Below are positions 44,091-44,212 of a DNA stretch of 44,212 nt, in pieces. Numbering within the stretch: the first letter of the stretch is position 1; every line of letters begins with the position of its first letter. A program made the translations under genes and the position numbers. The notes below the pieces were generated by a model. It searched no databases. It was not told the origin of the DNA and saw only the letters and a list, made by a program, of their open reading frames with translations. The stretch is from Hyphomicrobiales bacterium (GTDB lineage Bacteria; Pseudomonadota; Alphaproteobacteria; Rhizobiales; HXMU1428-3): contig JAEPQF010000006.1 of NCBI GenBank assembly GCA_017640685.1, positions 5,160 to 49,371 on the forward strand, given 5' to 3'.

Positions 44091-44212
44091 ATATTAAAGA
44101 GGCACCGCCTTCTCTTTTAAAAACATTCGCTTGAGAGCAATAAACTCTCGAATATCCCTTGCATAATCTTATTATCTGTTGTAGATCGGCCCTTGTTCTG
44201 ATTTTCTTATCC

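Overview
This window is a chromosomal segment of a low-G+C alphaproteobacterium, most likely of the order Hyphomicrobiales (Rhizobiales). The evidence is gene order and protein type: pckA next to chvI-chvG-hprK-EIIA-HPr-ahcY, a DivL-type pseudokinase, a fused TsaE-AmgK followed by MurU, addB-addA-trxA, then folC/accD/trpA/trpB/trpF, lapA, ihfB, sppA and dnaJ/dnaK, plus an ornithine-lipid acyltransferase (OlsB). I cannot name the genus.

Layout. (1) 1-6603: the N-terminus of pckA (minus), then the envelope two-component system ChvI/ChvG, a short HPr kinase, PTS EIIA and HPr, and S-adenosylhomocysteinase. (2) 6962-11919: DivL (cell-cycle pseudokinase with Tyr in place of the phospho-acceptor His), TsaE-AmgK fusion and MurU (tRNA t6A and cell-wall recycling). 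(3) 12215-19572: AddB and AddA (double-strand-break repair) and thioredoxin. (4) 19674-21602: a small membrane protein, a Tat-type cupin and an NTF2-like protein. (5) 21722-29852, all minus: folC-accD, trpA-trpB-trpF, lapA, a frameshifted DUF3291 gene, ihfB, sppA. (6) 30528-34443: a small secreted basic protein, dnaJ, dnaK. (7) 35021-38056: a soluble two-PAS chemoreceptor and OlsB. (8) 38057-40169: a gene-poor repeat island with one small ORF. (9) 40170-43967: DsbB, a YqaA-type membrane protein, then a di-heme membrane protein with a Tat-exported intradiol-dioxygenase-like protein, divergent from two small secreted proteins, one PepSY-like.

The most unusual content lies between the genes. About 27 copies of a short hairpin element (called type I here) have a conserved loop and tail, but stems that come in interchangeable, compensated versions (GATGC/GCATC, GTTGC/GCAAC, GTTTC/GAAAC). 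Copies are repeatedly inserted inside the loop of other copies; in one case (12084-12152) removing the inner copy restores a perfect consensus. A second, about 115-bp element (type II, six copies) has conserved framework blocks around hairpins whose stems differ completely from copy to copy yet remain perfectly self-complementary. Two type II copies also carry a third, about 57-bp element (type III) with compensatory changes. All type II copies and all but one type I copy point the same way on the plus strand, regardless of neighbouring gene direction. I do not recognise these families. The pattern suggests palindromic mobile elements that move through single-stranded DNA, but no transposase is present in the window.

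Several apparent gene starts are extended artificially through these repeats (ahcY, addB); I chose the downstream starts.
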